Shown here: one piece after another, positions 17,401-27,172 of the stretch
Position numbering within the stretch: position 1 is the first letter of the stretch
How the letters are laid out: each line of letters begins with the position of its first letter
Assembly (NCBI GenBank): GCA_021740645.1
Contig: JAIOZL010000031.1
Location: forward strand, 1 to 57,101
Source of the DNA: Bacteroidales bacterium
GTDB taxonomy: Bacteria; Bacteroidota; Bacteroidia; Bacteroidales; JAADJA01
Direction of reading: 5' to 3'
Length of the DNA stretch: 57,101 nucleotides
Made by a program: the position numbers and the translations under genes
The notes under the pieces: generated by a model
Databases searched by the model: none
Told to the model about the DNA's origin: nothing
The model's input: the letters and a program-made list of their open reading frames with translations, nothing else

Positions 17401-20400
17401 ATGTATAAGATAGATAAACATCCCATTTTAAATGTACCGGAAGTTTCTGAAGTGAAGTTTTCATACCATGGTAAAGAGGTTAAAGGGGAGAAAGGTTTTA
17501 CCATTGCTGCGGCCCTGCACCAATCTGGTTTCCCGGTTCACAGCCACAGCCTGAAAAACCGTAACCGAAGCCTCGAATGTGGTATAGGAAAATGCGGCGC
17601 TTGTGAAATGCTCGTAGATGGAGAGATTAAACGGATATGTATCACGAAGGTAGATGACGTAAAGCAAGTTGCTGAGATTCCCGTGGACCATACTCCTACT
17701 GCTTCAGGGGTGGACAAAGAAAAGGCCATAAATGTATTTAAAACCACTGTAGTTATCGTAGGGGCAGGACCTGCTGGTTTAGCAGTTAGGGAAGAGCTGA
17801 ATAAAAAAGGGATCAGTAATGTAGTGATTGACAACAATGATAAGATTGGTGGACAGTTTACCATGCAAACACATCAATTTTTCTTTTTTGAAAAAGAGAA
17901 AAAATTTGGAGGCATGCGGGGGTTTGATATTGCTGAAACACTTGCCGGAGACGACCACAGCGGGATATTCCTCGATTCGACAGTTTGGGACATTCTTGAA
18001 GGAAAGCGGATGGCAGTAAAACGGATCAGTTCCGGAGATATTTACTATGTTGATGCTGAATTCCTGGTGGTAGCTACCGGGGCGGTGCCTTTCATGCCTA
18101 CTTTCGAGAATGACGATCTGCCAGGTGTTTACACTGCTGCCGTTGTGCAGAAGATGATGAATAATGAATTTACCCTGTTAGGAAAAAATGTACTAACGAT
18201 TGGGGCCGGAAACATTGGGTATCTCACATCCTATCAATTAATGCAAGGGGGAGCCACGGTGAAAGCGATCATTGAAGCGCAGGCGGCAGAAGGAGGGTTT
18301 CCTGTGCAGGCCAACAGGGTGCGCCGCCTGGGAATTCCGGTTATGCTAAACCATATCTTGTTAAAAGCTATTCCAAATGAAGATAATACCGGAATTACTG
18401 GAGCTGTAGTTGCGGAGTGTGAAAACTTCCAACCCATACCCGGAACAGAGAAAATTATAAACGGAATTGATGCCATTAACATTTGTACAGGACTGGTGCC
18501 TGACGATCAACTCCTGATCAAAGGCAATGAGATTTTTGGACGAAAATGCCTGGGTGCCGGCGATTCTATTCGAATAGGAGAGGGTACCAGTGCTGTTTTG
18601 AGAGGCAAGCAGGTAGCTTTTGAAATTTTCCAGGAATTGGGGGCCAAATATAACTATGATGAATATTTGCGGATATCTAAAGAATATATCGACTCTCAGC
18701 AACATCCTGTAAAAGTAATCGAAGAGCCTCATTTTCCTGAAAAACTGAGGATGTATGAAAAGCCTTTCGTGCTGATTGATTGTTTGTACGGATTTGCCTG
18801 CAACCCTTGCGAGTTTGCCTGCCCTCATGGGGCCATTACTAAAACATCTACCAGTACAGTTCCTGCTCTAGATTTTGATAAGTGCATAGGTTGTATGGAA
18901 TGTGTATACCAATGCCCCGGATTAGCTATATTTGGATTCAACCTTCGAAAAGATTGGTTGTTCCTTCCGATTGAATATGAAGCACATGAAGGCGAGGAGG
19001 TGCATCTGGTGGATAACAATGGAAAGATCTTAGGTGAAGGTGTTATCGCCAAAATCCTGAAAAAGAAAAACAAAACAAATATTGCAAGGGTACAATCCAC
19101 CAATTTGTCGGGCCATGACCTATTGCATGTCAGGGGATTTATCCTTAAGGAAAATTATCCTGAATCTCTTGAATTCACGAAAGCAGGAGAAATTGCGTCT
19201 GAAACCTATGTGTGCCATTGTGACGATGTGAAGTTGGATGAAATCCTCAATGTGGTTGGCAACCGGAATTTTATTTCTGTTGACGAGATAAAACATACTA
19301 CCCGTTTGGGAATGGGTGCATGTCGTGGTAAAAGGTGTATACCAAGGTTAAAACAGAGTATCCGAAATTACGGCATCTCTATTGTTGGCGAAGCCACCCC
19401 ACGCGGACCACTATCGAACCAAATAAATATGGGTGAACTTTATCCTAAAAATGTTCATGAAAAAATTTATATAGCCGGATCTTTCAGTAAAGTAAAAAAA
19501 GTTAAAGTAGAATCCCTTGTCGGGGGTGGTGGAATTGGTGGCTCATCGTTGTTCAGGTACCTGGCAGAAGCAGGCATGAAACCTGTAATGTTTAACTTCG
19601 GTAGAGGAGCATCATGGCGTAATATTGCCGGAGGCCGCCCCAATTTTAGTTTACCTGAACTATCGGATATTGCGGCAAATAACCTCCAAATATTTAAAGA
19701 TCTCCAAAAAATTGGGAATATCGACTTTTTACCTATCAACTATGTGACCTTTGCTCATGATGACCAAATGTACAAAGCACTGCAAGCTTCCATGGCGTGG
19801 TCTGATGCATACATGGTTGAGCCCAAAGATTTTGTGAAAGAAATTTCCCCGAATATCAATCCTAAAATGGATACATATCAGGCTGCGCTGGTAACAAAAA
19901 ATTGCTGGCAGGCAACTCCGGGAAGGGTCATCGACCTGGTGAGACGAATTGGTATTCAAAAGGGAGGCAGCATTTATGAAGATTGCAAAATGATTGATAT
20001 CCGCAAGGAAAATGATAATTTTTATGTTTTGGTTCAGGATCATGAAAAAAATTATATTGAGTTTGAAACCAAGCATTTTATTAATGCCCTTGGGCCTGAT
20101 GGTGATGTGTTTGCCAAAAAGCTGGGCATTGATACTGGGATTTACTCGGTAAAACATCAGGCTTTTATAACACGGCGTTTACCTATGCTGGGATATAAAG
20201 GTAAGCCATTACCTATGATCATCGACCGAAGGAATTATAAAGGATTTACTGCTGTATACGGACAGCAACTTGCGGAAACCGGCCAGATCATAGGATGTGC
20301 CTCACCTGCCATAGAACCTGCAGAAACAGGTAAAAATTTAAAGATCAACTCACAGGAATTTCTTGAAATAGCTTCAGAGGTATTTGTAAACTGGATTCCG

Positions 20401-20631
20401 CAATTATCATCCGTCGGATTCCAGGCAGTATGGGCAGGATATTATGTAGAACCCCGGATGTTGATCGATCCGGTTAACGGACTTTTTATTGGTTTAAGAG
20501 GACAGGGGTTTATGCTGGGGCAATACCTGGCGAAATTGTATGTGGATCAACTTATTGGAAAGGAAGTACCCGCTTATTTTAATCGTCTTGCATTAAATGG
20601 AGATGGATTGCTTGAGAAAGCTTTCAAATAG
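17401..20631 (+). CDS. Single-chain iron-sulfur flavoprotein, HcnABC/proline-dehydrogenase-like
   Basis: A 1076-residue protein that unites domains normally found on three or four subunits. In order: a [2Fe-2S] domain with Cys 60, 65, 68 and 80; an FAD/NAD-type disulfide-reductase fold starting at GAGPAG (121-126); a ferredoxin insert with Cys 461, 467, 470, 474 and 495, 498, 501, 505, enough for two [4Fe-4S] clusters; a BFD-like [2Fe-2S] domain with Cys 605, 607, 641 and 646; and a second flavin domain of the DAO type from GGGGIGG (708-714) to the end. The layout matches HcnA+HcnB+HcnC, octopine/nopaline dehydrogenase and archaeal dye-linked proline dehydrogenase. It should oxidise an amino or imino acid in the DAO domain and pass electrons along the clusters. 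The substrate cannot be read from sequence. It is a monocistronic gene with its own promoter. Confidence 0.85.
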   Translation: MYKIDKHPILNVPEVSEVKFSYHGKEVKGEKGFTIAAALHQSGFPVHSHSLKNRNRSLECGIGKCGACEMLVDGEIKRICITKVDDVKQVAEIPVDHTPTASGVDKEKAINVFKTTVVIVGAGPAGLAVREELNKKGISNVVIDNNDKIGGQFTMQTHQFFFFEKEKKFGGMRGFDIAETLAGDDHSGIFLDSTVWDILEGKRMAVKRISSGDIYYVDAEFLVVATGAVPFMPTFENDDLPGVYTAAVVQKMMNNEFTLLGKNVLTIGAGNIGYLTSYQLMQGGATVKAIIEAQAAEGGFPVQANRVRRLGIPVMLNHILLKAIPNEDNTGITGAVVAECENFQPIPGTEKIINGIDAINICTGLVPDDQLLIKGNEIFGRKCLGAGDSIRIGEGTSAVLRGKQVAFEIFQELGAKYNYDEYLRISKEYIDSQQHPVKVIEEPHFPEKLRMYEKPFVLIDCLYGFACNPCEFACPHGAITKTSTSTVPALDFDKCIGCMECVYQCPGLAIFGFNLRKDWLFLPIEYEAHEGEEVHLVDNNGKILGEGVIAKILKKKNKTNIARVQSTNLSGHDLLHVRGFILKENYPESLEFTKAGEIASETYVCHCDDVKLDEILNVVGNRNFISVDEIKHTTRLGMGACRGKRCIPRLKQSIRNYGISIVGEATPRGPLSNQINMGELYPKNVHEKIYIAGSFSKVKKVKVESLVGGGGIGGSSLFRYLAEAGMKPVMFNFGRGASWRNIAGGRPNFSLPELSDIAANNLQIFKDLQKIGNIDFLPINYVTFAHDDQMYKALQASMAWSDAYMVEPKDFVKEISPNINPKMDTYQAALVTKNCWQATPGRVIDLVRRIGIQKGGSIYEDCKMIDIRKENDNFYVLVQDHEKNYIEFETKHFINALGPDGDVFAKKLGIDTGIYSVKHQAFITRRLPMLGYKGKPLPMIIDRRNYKGFTAVYGQQLAETGQIIGCASPAIEPAETGKNLKINSQEFLEIASEVFVNWIPQLSSVGFQAVWAGYYVEPRMLIDPVNGLFIGLRGQGFMLGQYLAKLYVDQLIGKEVPAYFNRLALNGDGLLEKAFK

Positions 20632-20660
20632 GGATTTTGGATTTTACCTTAAAGGCGCGT

Positions 20661-20698
20661 AAGCGCAAAGAGAAAAATTTATTTGTCCGCGCTTTTGC
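20661..20698 (+). terminator. Weak terminator candidate after the flavoprotein gene
   Basis: AAGCGC (20661-20666) and GCGCTT (20689-20694) can pair across a 22-nt loop, followed by a short T run. The GC-rich patch stands out from the AT-rich surroundings and may also be a remnant of an intergenic repeat. Support is modest. Confidence 0.3.
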
Positions 20699-20764
20699 AC
20701 CTCTGTAGTCAATTTAATGATGAATATGGAAGAAATTAAATAAGGAAGAGAATTTGGATAATCT

Positions 20765-23176
20765 TTATTCACATTTAATAGCATCAATTGGGTTGCCGAG
20801 TGAGGCACGTATGATATAATAACCCATTACAAGCATTCCGGTAATAAAGGAGCTTAAACCAGCCACTAAAAATATGCTCCAATGGAGAGAAGTGGCAAAT
20901 ACAAAATTAGTATCGAGCCAGCCCGAAAGCTGCCACCATGCTATAGGAACAGCTAAAACAAATGCAATAAAAAACAAAATGAAATAATCCCGGTAAAGGA
21001 TGGTAAGAATATTTAATACACTTGCACCATGTATTTTCCTCACACCGATCTCCTTCATTTTTTGCTCCGCAACAAACGATGACAATCCAAGCAATCCCAG
21101 GAGGGCTATCAATATGGTTAATAAAGTTGATATCCCGATAATAGACCCTATTTTTTTTTCAGCCACATACATTTCGTCAAGGCGGTCGGTCAGGAATTCA
21201 TATTTAAATGGATATTTTAATCCAAAGGAATTCCACTTTTCCTCCATCCATTGGATTGCTTCTCCCTGTAATTGTGGATTAAATTTTACACTTAAAAAAT
21301 ATTGCTGATCGTCGGTAATGAATATGACCAGGGGTTCGATGGGGTTATGTAATGAACTAAAGTGAAAATCTTTAACTACACCTATAACTTTCATTATTTT
21401 TCCACCAATACCATCCTGCCCATAGCCATAATGGATGCTTTTACCCAAGGGATTCTCAATCCATCCTAATTTATAAGCAGCAGATTCGTTGATAATGCAG
21501 GCCTCCATAATATCTGTACCCATAGATTCGTCGAAATCGCGGCCCTGGATAAATTCCAACTCGTATAAATGGTTAAATGAGTAGTCGGTTTGATTAATGA
21601 TTAGCGCCCTGTCTTCCATTCCCTCTTCTTGTTCTACCCGCAAATTATTTGTCCATACAATATTTCCCGGAATACCCGAAGAAATGCTTGCCTCAATAAT
21701 TCCCGGACGGGCAAGTAATTCCCTTTTAAAAGCATTTTGCCTGTCGGTTGTAAGATCATCATTCATCCCAAAGATGAGAATATTATCCCTGGAAAATCCA
21801 AGGTCTTTTTTTTGAAGGAACTTAATTTGACGATTTACAGTAATGGAAGATATGATCATCAAAATAGCAATAAAAAACTGCATGACAACCAGTATTTTCC
21901 GTAGGAGTATACTGCTGCCCCCGGAACTGCTGGCCCGCCCTTTTAAAACTTCCATGGGCCTGAAAGACGAGAGATAGAATGCTGGATAACTACCGGCCAG
22001 GAAACCGGTGATCAGGGTTACCAAAACCAACAATCCGAAAATTTCAGGATTTTCAGAAAATGCGAGGCTGACCTCCTTCCCTGAAAGTGTATTGAAATGA
22101 TTTAAAAATAGATAGGCAATGATAATTGAAAGGAGCATGCCAATAAAGGATAAAACCAATGATTCCCCTAAAAACTGTTTAATTAACTGAGATTTTTCAG
22201 CACCAACCACTTTACGCAAACCTACTTCTTTAGCCCTGTTTGCTGATCGGGCAGTAGCCATATTCATATAATTAATGGCTGCCAATAGCAAGACAAAAGC
22301 AGCAATTGCTGAAAAAATAAGTGTATATACCCGGTTGCCATTAGGCAGTTCTCCTCGTAATCCTTGTCTGAAATGGGTATCAGCCAGGGGAGTCATTTCC
22401 AGTTCAAAACTTACTCCAAATTGTTTCCCCAATGGCTCCATTTTCGACTGATAAAAATCAAGGAATTTTTCTTTTACGGTTTCAATCTGAGAGTTTTCGT
22501 TTAGTAAAATAAAAGTAAACGCTCCTACGCGCCAAAACCGACTTGGTTTGGTGGTACTGTATTTTTCAGCCTCTGTCGAGATGGAGATCAGCGCATCAAA
22601 TTTTAAATGTGTGTTACCTGGAAGATTTTCAATTACGCCTGTAACTTTATAGGACTCATCCAGGTCTCCTTTAATTATCTTACCTAATGGATTTTCATTT
22701 GCGAAATATCTCTCGGCAGTATTTCTAGTTAATATAATTGAGTTTGGTTCTGTAAGCGATCGGTCAGGATTTCCATTAAGAAAGGGGTGATCAAAAACAT
22801 CAAATAAACTTGAATCGGCCATGTAAAAGTCCGACTCAAAATATTCATTATCTCCGTAACGGAATAAACTTTCGCTGATATGGTCGAGTCGCACTACTTC
22901 TGCAATTTCAGGTATCTCAGCTTTTAAAGCAGGACCCAGTGGAAGTGGAGCAATGGCATAACTTGATAGATTATTGTTGACATTAAATGAGGCCTCAAGG
23001 CGATAGATCCGCTTATAGTTGAGGTACTGTTTATCATATCTAATTTCGTCTTTTACATAAATCAGAATATACAAAGCAATGGTAAGACCAATAGATAGTC
23101 CGATAACATTCAGGAAAGTATAAAATTTATTCCGGAGTGTATTTCTATATAGACTTCTCAGATAACTTCTGAACAT
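20765..23176 (-). CDS. MacB/FtsX-type ABC transporter permease, solitary
   Basis: An 803-residue permease with the same duplicated MacB-core/FtsX plan as the three at 6889-14097. The coupling segments AKEVGLRKVVGA and MKEIGVRKIHGA are present. It ends NPIDAIKCE, with Cys in place of the usual Tyr. The frame is open to 23188 through a TTG codon, but the ATG at 23176 begins with the family-typical MFRSYLRSLYRN. It has no ATPase or adaptor beside it, and 261 nt separate it from the next permease. It most resembles its neighbour at 23438-25864, and both have NYMNMATARSANRAKEVG at the first coupling region. Confidence 0.92.
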   Translation of the reverse strand: MFRSYLRSLYRNTLRNKFYTFLNVIGLSIGLTIALYILIYVKDEIRYDKQYLNYKRIYRLEASFNVNNNLSSYAIAPLPLGPALKAEIPEIAEVVRLDHISESLFRYGDNEYFESDFYMADSSLFDVFDHPFLNGNPDRSLTEPNSIILTRNTAERYFANENPLGKIIKGDLDESYKVTGVIENLPGNTHLKFDALISISTEAEKYSTTKPSRFWRVGAFTFILLNENSQIETVKEKFLDFYQSKMEPLGKQFGVSFELEMTPLADTHFRQGLRGELPNGNRVYTLIFSAIAAFVLLLAAINYMNMATARSANRAKEVGLRKVVGAEKSQLIKQFLGESLVLSFIGMLLSIIIAYLFLNHFNTLSGKEVSLAFSENPEIFGLLVLVTLITGFLAGSYPAFYLSSFRPMEVLKGRASSSGGSSILLRKILVVMQFFIAILMIISSITVNRQIKFLQKKDLGFSRDNILIFGMNDDLTTDRQNAFKRELLARPGIIEASISSGIPGNIVWTNNLRVEQEEGMEDRALIINQTDYSFNHLYELEFIQGRDFDESMGTDIMEACIINESAAYKLGWIENPLGKSIHYGYGQDGIGGKIMKVIGVVKDFHFSSLHNPIEPLVIFITDDQQYFLSVKFNPQLQGEAIQWMEEKWNSFGLKYPFKYEFLTDRLDEMYVAEKKIGSIIGISTLLTILIALLGLLGLSSFVAEQKMKEIGVRKIHGASVLNILTILYRDYFILFFIAFVLAVPIAWWQLSGWLDTNFVFATSLHWSIFLVAGLSSFITGMLVMGYYIIRASLGNPIDAIKCE

Positions 23177-23437
23177 GTATCCAAACAAATATTAATAATA
23201 TCAGCAAATTATGATCATTTATTTGCCTGAAACATTAAAAATTCCGGCATCTATGTTTCACTCAAATCAGGCTAAAAAATTACAATAAGGAAGATGTAAA
23301 GATAAAATTTATTGGAAAGTAACAAATGCAATGGCTAATAAAATTTACATTAATCCGGAACATACATTCTTTGATGTTAGTTTATGCTCTGAAAATCAAG
23401 CACTATTTAGCAATTTAAATTAATCCTAAATTGACAC

Positions 23438-25864
23438 TTACTCGTATTTTATTGAATCCACCGGATTGCTTGTAGCTGCGCGAAAAATGTAGAAACTAAT
23501 GGTACCCATACCAATCACAAAGGATAAAAGACCTGCAATTACAAAGGAAGTCCATTGTACAGATTGGTAGTAAACAAAACTTGATTCAAGCCAGATATCC
23601 AGTCGCCACCATGCAACCGGGATTGCCAGGATGAATGCTATGGTGATTAGGATAATAAATTCTCGATAGAGCAATTGAAGAATATTTCCAATTGAAGCTC
23701 CAACAACCTTCCTTATTCCTATTTCTTTAGTGCGCTGTTCGGCAATAAATGAGGAGAGGCCTAGCAATCCAAGTAAGGCAATAAAAATGGTTAACAAGGT
23801 AGCAATGGTTAATATCCTGCTAATTTTTTCTTCGGCCTCGTATTGTTCGTCCAGTTGCTCGTCAAGGAAGGAATAGTCAAATGGCCGTCGGGCATTAAAG
23901 CTATTCCACTTCGATTCAATGAATTCGATGGTTTCTTTTTTACGTTCAGGGTTGATCCTGACACTTAATAGATACCTTGGCCGCGGACTAATGAAAAAGA
24001 TCACCGGTTCAATTTTATTATGTAACGAACGGAAATGAAAATCTTTAACTACCCCAACCACTTTCAATACATTGCCACCCGATCCATCCAATTCCCAACC
24101 ATAATGTATTTTTTTACCAAGTGGATTCTCTTCCCATCCAAACTCTTTCACGGCCATTTCATTAATTATTACGGCTTCCTCTTTATCTGTTCCCATGTCC
24201 CTGTCGAAATCACGGCCAAGGACGAATTCAAATCCCATGGTTTTTGCAAAATCATAATCAACCTGTGCCAGCATTACCGTGCGGTCCACCATCTCATCCT
24301 TTTCTTCGAATTTTAGTACTTGTATCCAGTTTATTCTTCCGGGAACACCTGTAGAGTTTGTTGCGGAGAGCACATCAGGATTGTTTAATAACTCATTTTT
24401 AAAAACCTCAATCTTGTTTCGGAAATTGGTATCCTGAATTTCCATTACGAGCAGGGCTTCCTTATCAAATCCCAGGTCCTTGTTTTTTAAATACCTGATC
24501 TGTGAGCTTACTACAATTGTTCCAATGATCATAAATATCGCGATGAAAAACTGCAATACCACCAGCACTTTTCGAAGCATTCCTTTTTGTTGGCCACTTT
24601 TAACTACACTCCCTTTTAACACCCTTACAGGAAGAAATGAAGAAAGGTAAAAAGCAGGATAACTGCCCGAAATAAAGCCTGTGATTAGTGCGATCAAAAT
24701 GACCTCGATAAAAATCAAGGGGTTATCTGTGAGGCGGAAAGATAGATTTTTACCCGTCAATGTATTAAAATCCGGGATAAGTAAGGTGACGATGAGTATA
24801 GCTATGAGGAGTGCTATGATGGATAAGGAAATCGATTCACTTATAAACTGCCTTATTAATTGACCACGAAATGCTCCTAATACTTTTCTGACACCTACTT
24901 CCTTGGCTCTGTTGGCCGACCGTGCCGTGGCCATATTCATATAATTGATGGCTGCGATAAGGATAAGGAATAGGGCTACCGCTGAAAAAATAAATACATA
25001 TGATTTATTTCCAGAAGGGAGTTCTGCTCCCAGTCCTTGTTTAAAGTGAGTTTCAGCCAGAGGTGTAGACATTAAGGTAAAGCTGGCATTGATTTGCTCA
25101 CCAATAGGTTTCATGTACTTGTCGTAAAATGGCTCAAATTTATCATGGATGCTTTGCATGGAAGCGTTTTCATTCAATAATAAGAATGTGTAAACGCCTA
25201 TGTTCCAGAACCTGTCAGGTTCAAGGCTGTTAAATTCATCAACTCCAATATCTTCCGCTATTGACATCCCTGAGATCAGGGCATCAAATTTTAAATGACT
25301 ATTTCCGGGCTGGTTTTTCATTACTCCGGTAACCTTGTAGGTTCTTTCTGATCCGGATGTGAGAATTTGCCCCATTGGGTCATCATCTCCAAAATACTTC
25401 TTAGCGATCTTTTCAGAAATTACAATTGTCTTTGCCTGGGTCAGACATGTATAAGGATCGCCTTGCAGCAATTCATAGGTAAATATGTCGAATATGGTGG
25501 AGTCAGAAAAATAGAAATAATCTTCGTAGTATTCTTTGTCATTAGCTCTGAACAATGTATTGCCGGCTTCATATAACCTGCAAAATGATTCTACTTCAGG
25601 ATACTCAAGTTTAAGAGCCGGCCCCATCGGAGTTGGAACAATTGCAAAATTGTCGTCCTTCCCACTAATAGTAAAATGTGATTCAACCCGATAGATCCTT
25701 TCATATTTCTCGTTGTATTTATCATAGGAAAGTTCATCCTGAACATAAAGCAAAATAAAAATTGCGGCAGAAATTCCAACGGATAAACCTACAATATTCA
25801 GAATGGAATAAAACTTATTACGTGTAATATTCCTGTAAAGACTGAGAAGGTAATTTCTAATCAT
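23438..25864 (-). CDS. MacB/FtsX-type ABC transporter permease, solitary
   Basis: An 808-residue permease with the family plan: TM1, MacB periplasmic domain, three-helix FtsX block, then the same again. The coupling segments AKEVGVRKVLGA and TKEIGIRKVVGA are intact and the end is NPVDSIKYE. It shares long identical motifs with the gene downstream, so the two form a recently related pair, distinct from the three permeases of the efflux operon. No ATPase is adjacent. The ATPase at 14916-15614 or one outside the window must serve it. No clear promoter was found in the 207-bp spacer upstream. Confidence 0.92.
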   Translation of the reverse strand: MIRNYLLSLYRNITRNKFYSILNIVGLSVGISAAIFILLYVQDELSYDKYNEKYERIYRVESHFTISGKDDNFAIVPTPMGPALKLEYPEVESFCRLYEAGNTLFRANDKEYYEDYFYFSDSTIFDIFTYELLQGDPYTCLTQAKTIVISEKIAKKYFGDDDPMGQILTSGSERTYKVTGVMKNQPGNSHLKFDALISGMSIAEDIGVDEFNSLEPDRFWNIGVYTFLLLNENASMQSIHDKFEPFYDKYMKPIGEQINASFTLMSTPLAETHFKQGLGAELPSGNKSYVFIFSAVALFLILIAAINYMNMATARSANRAKEVGVRKVLGAFRGQLIRQFISESISLSIIALLIAILIVTLLIPDFNTLTGKNLSFRLTDNPLIFIEVILIALITGFISGSYPAFYLSSFLPVRVLKGSVVKSGQQKGMLRKVLVVLQFFIAIFMIIGTIVVSSQIRYLKNKDLGFDKEALLVMEIQDTNFRNKIEVFKNELLNNPDVLSATNSTGVPGRINWIQVLKFEEKDEMVDRTVMLAQVDYDFAKTMGFEFVLGRDFDRDMGTDKEEAVIINEMAVKEFGWEENPLGKKIHYGWELDGSGGNVLKVVGVVKDFHFRSLHNKIEPVIFFISPRPRYLLSVRINPERKKETIEFIESKWNSFNARRPFDYSFLDEQLDEQYEAEEKISRILTIATLLTIFIALLGLLGLSSFIAEQRTKEIGIRKVVGASIGNILQLLYREFIILITIAFILAIPVAWWRLDIWLESSFVYYQSVQWTSFVIAGLLSFVIGMGTISFYIFRAATSNPVDSIKYE

Positions 25865-26059
25865 AGCGACAAATTTTGTGAATCCAAAATACGGTTCATT
25901 ATCTGTGCCATGAAGTCTAACACCTTATGAATCAACAAAATTTAGCAGGAAGGAAAAAGTTCTTTGTAAGTGAAATGTACGCTTACGAAATACGGTTGTT
26001 CATATACGCACATTTTCATCCAAGAGGATAATAAGTTAATCAATCATATTGAATATATA

Positions 26060-26091
26060 AAAACAACCCAGCTAAATAGCCGGGTTGTTTT
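26060..26091 (-). terminator. Terminator overlapping the stop codon of the 26072 gene
   Basis: The inverted repeat aaaacaaccc (26060-26069) and gggttgtttt (26082-26091) is extended by two inner GC pairs after one mismatch, with a 6-nt loop. The minus-strand gene's TAG stop (26074-26072) lies inside the hairpin. The last four T of the stem serve as the U tract. Confidence 0.75.
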
Positions 26092-26488
26092 CTTTTTCTG
26101 CTTCTTTACGGGCTACAAAATCCTTAAAGGATTGTTCTCCTTCTTCTTTCCAATATTCCTCATAATGCGACCATTTGCTCATTGGGCCACAGTCCCTGCT
26201 AAACTTACGCTTGAATTTAGAACCATAATAGCGGTCGTGATGATCTTTCTTACTGTGGCCATTTCCACCAATTCCCCCAAATATCAGCCGTGCTAGAATG
26301 ATAATTCCGAACGCCATCCAATAGTCAATCACAGGAAGGTTAAAAAGGGCGGGCATTACCCAGTTCCAGAGCAGCATTACAAAATAACCGAATATAAAAG
26401 CCAGGAATACAGCAAGTACTATTCCCCCGGCAATCCACCCTAATCTGCGTAGGAATATGGGTGGGCGTTTTTTAGTTGAGTCTAACAT
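26072..26488 (-). CDS. Membrane protein linked to an ECF sigma factor
   Basis: A 138-residue protein with two hydrophobic stretches (about 15-43 and 55-72) and a soluble tail rich in His, Lys and Glu (GHSKKDHHDRYY onward). No enzyme motif is visible. It lies 29 nt after the ECF sigma gene on the same strand, a position often taken by anti-sigma factors or regulators of the sigma's activity. It lacks a recognisable zinc anti-sigma motif, so that role is only inferred from position. Confidence 0.7.
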   Translation of the reverse strand: MLDSTKKRPPIFLRRLGWIAGGIVLAVFLAFIFGYFVMLLWNWVMPALFNLPVIDYWMAFGIIILARLIFGGIGGNGHSKKDHHDRYYGSKFKRKFSRDCGPMSKWSHYEEYWKEEGEQSFKDFVARKEAEKENNPAI

Positions 26489-26517
26489 AACTTTGTTCTC
26501 CTATAGTTTTAAATTTT

Positions 26518-27072
26518 TTAATATTTATTTTTTTGTTGGGCCATTAGCTTTTGAAGTTTTGCCATTGCCCGGTGTTTTCTTGAAAGCAAGGTGCCAATGG
26601 GGACAGCCCATTCTTTTGATAACTCCTCAAAGGTATACCCCTCAATTTCAGTCATGATCAGGATTTCCTGTTGATCAGGCCGGAGTTCCTCGATCAATTC
26701 AAACATCTTTTCAATGTTTTCTTCCGTTTCTTCGGCTTCCTCCTTGCTTACTTCTTCACTGGCCAGTAATCGGAGCAAGCTGTTTTCACCACTTTCTTCA
26801 TCATCCCAGGTGCTTAAAACCTGGTCTTTTCTTTTCCGTTGCCGATCAATCACCCTGTTTTTCAAAGAACGATAGGTATATGCCAACAGGTTTTCGATTG
26901 GCCGGTTAAAATCTACTTTTGTATACAAACTGAGCATCACATCCTGAACAATATCCTCTGCATCTGCTTCGGCATCGCCTGTCCAATAGCTTTTTACAAA
27001 AGATAACAAGTTGTGGTATTCCCTTGCAAAAAACCCGGATAGTTTTTTTTGATTATCAGAATGATCACTCAT
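26518..27072 (-). CDS. ECF-type RNA polymerase sigma factor
   Basis: A 184-residue sigma-70 factor. Region 2 is seen in ADAEDIVQDVMLSLYTKV followed by LLAYTYRSLKNRVID, and region 4 in RPDQQEILIMTEIEGYTFEELSKEWAVPIGTLLSRKHRAMAKL. The linker is unusually acidic. The frame is open 24 codons further upstream, but the ATG at 27072 gives the normal N-terminus. It is co-transcribed with the membrane protein downstream. I found no TGTAAC-N16-CGTC promoter here of the kind seen at the second sigma gene, although CGTCATAT occurs just before the start. Confidence 0.92.
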   Translation of the reverse strand: MSDHSDNQKKLSGFFAREYHNLLSFVKSYWTGDAEADAEDIVQDVMLSLYTKVDFNRPIENLLAYTYRSLKNRVIDRQRKRKDQVLSTWDDEESGENSLLRLLASEEVSKEEAEETEENIEKMFELIEELRPDQQEILIMTEIEGYTFEELSKEWAVPIGTLLSRKHRAMAKLQKLMAQQKNKY

Positions 27073-27141
27073 GATTATATGACGGAGAGAATTTATTTTA
27101 TTGCAAATTATTATAAAAATATTTTGAAGCCAGAAAAGTGT

Positions 27142-27163
27142 CACTGATAGTAGAAAATCAGTG
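27142..27163 (-). terminator. Hairpin after the threonine aldolase gene
   Basis: A 7-bp perfect stem (CACTGAT at 27142-27148, ATCAGTG at 27157-27163) with an 8-nt loop lies 10 nt past the stop codon. On the minus strand a short T run follows after four other bases. A weak terminator. Confidence 0.4.
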
Positions 27164-27172
27164 GGTGTAAGC

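Noticed and set aside
18361..20157. Several antisense frames of 90-155 codons inside the flavoprotein gene
   Set aside because: All are shadows of one well-supported coding frame and have no motif.
20641..20700. GC-rich patch after the flavoprotein gene as a regulatory RNA
   Set aside because: Only short pairings are possible and no conserved fold is recognised; kept only as a weak terminator candidate.
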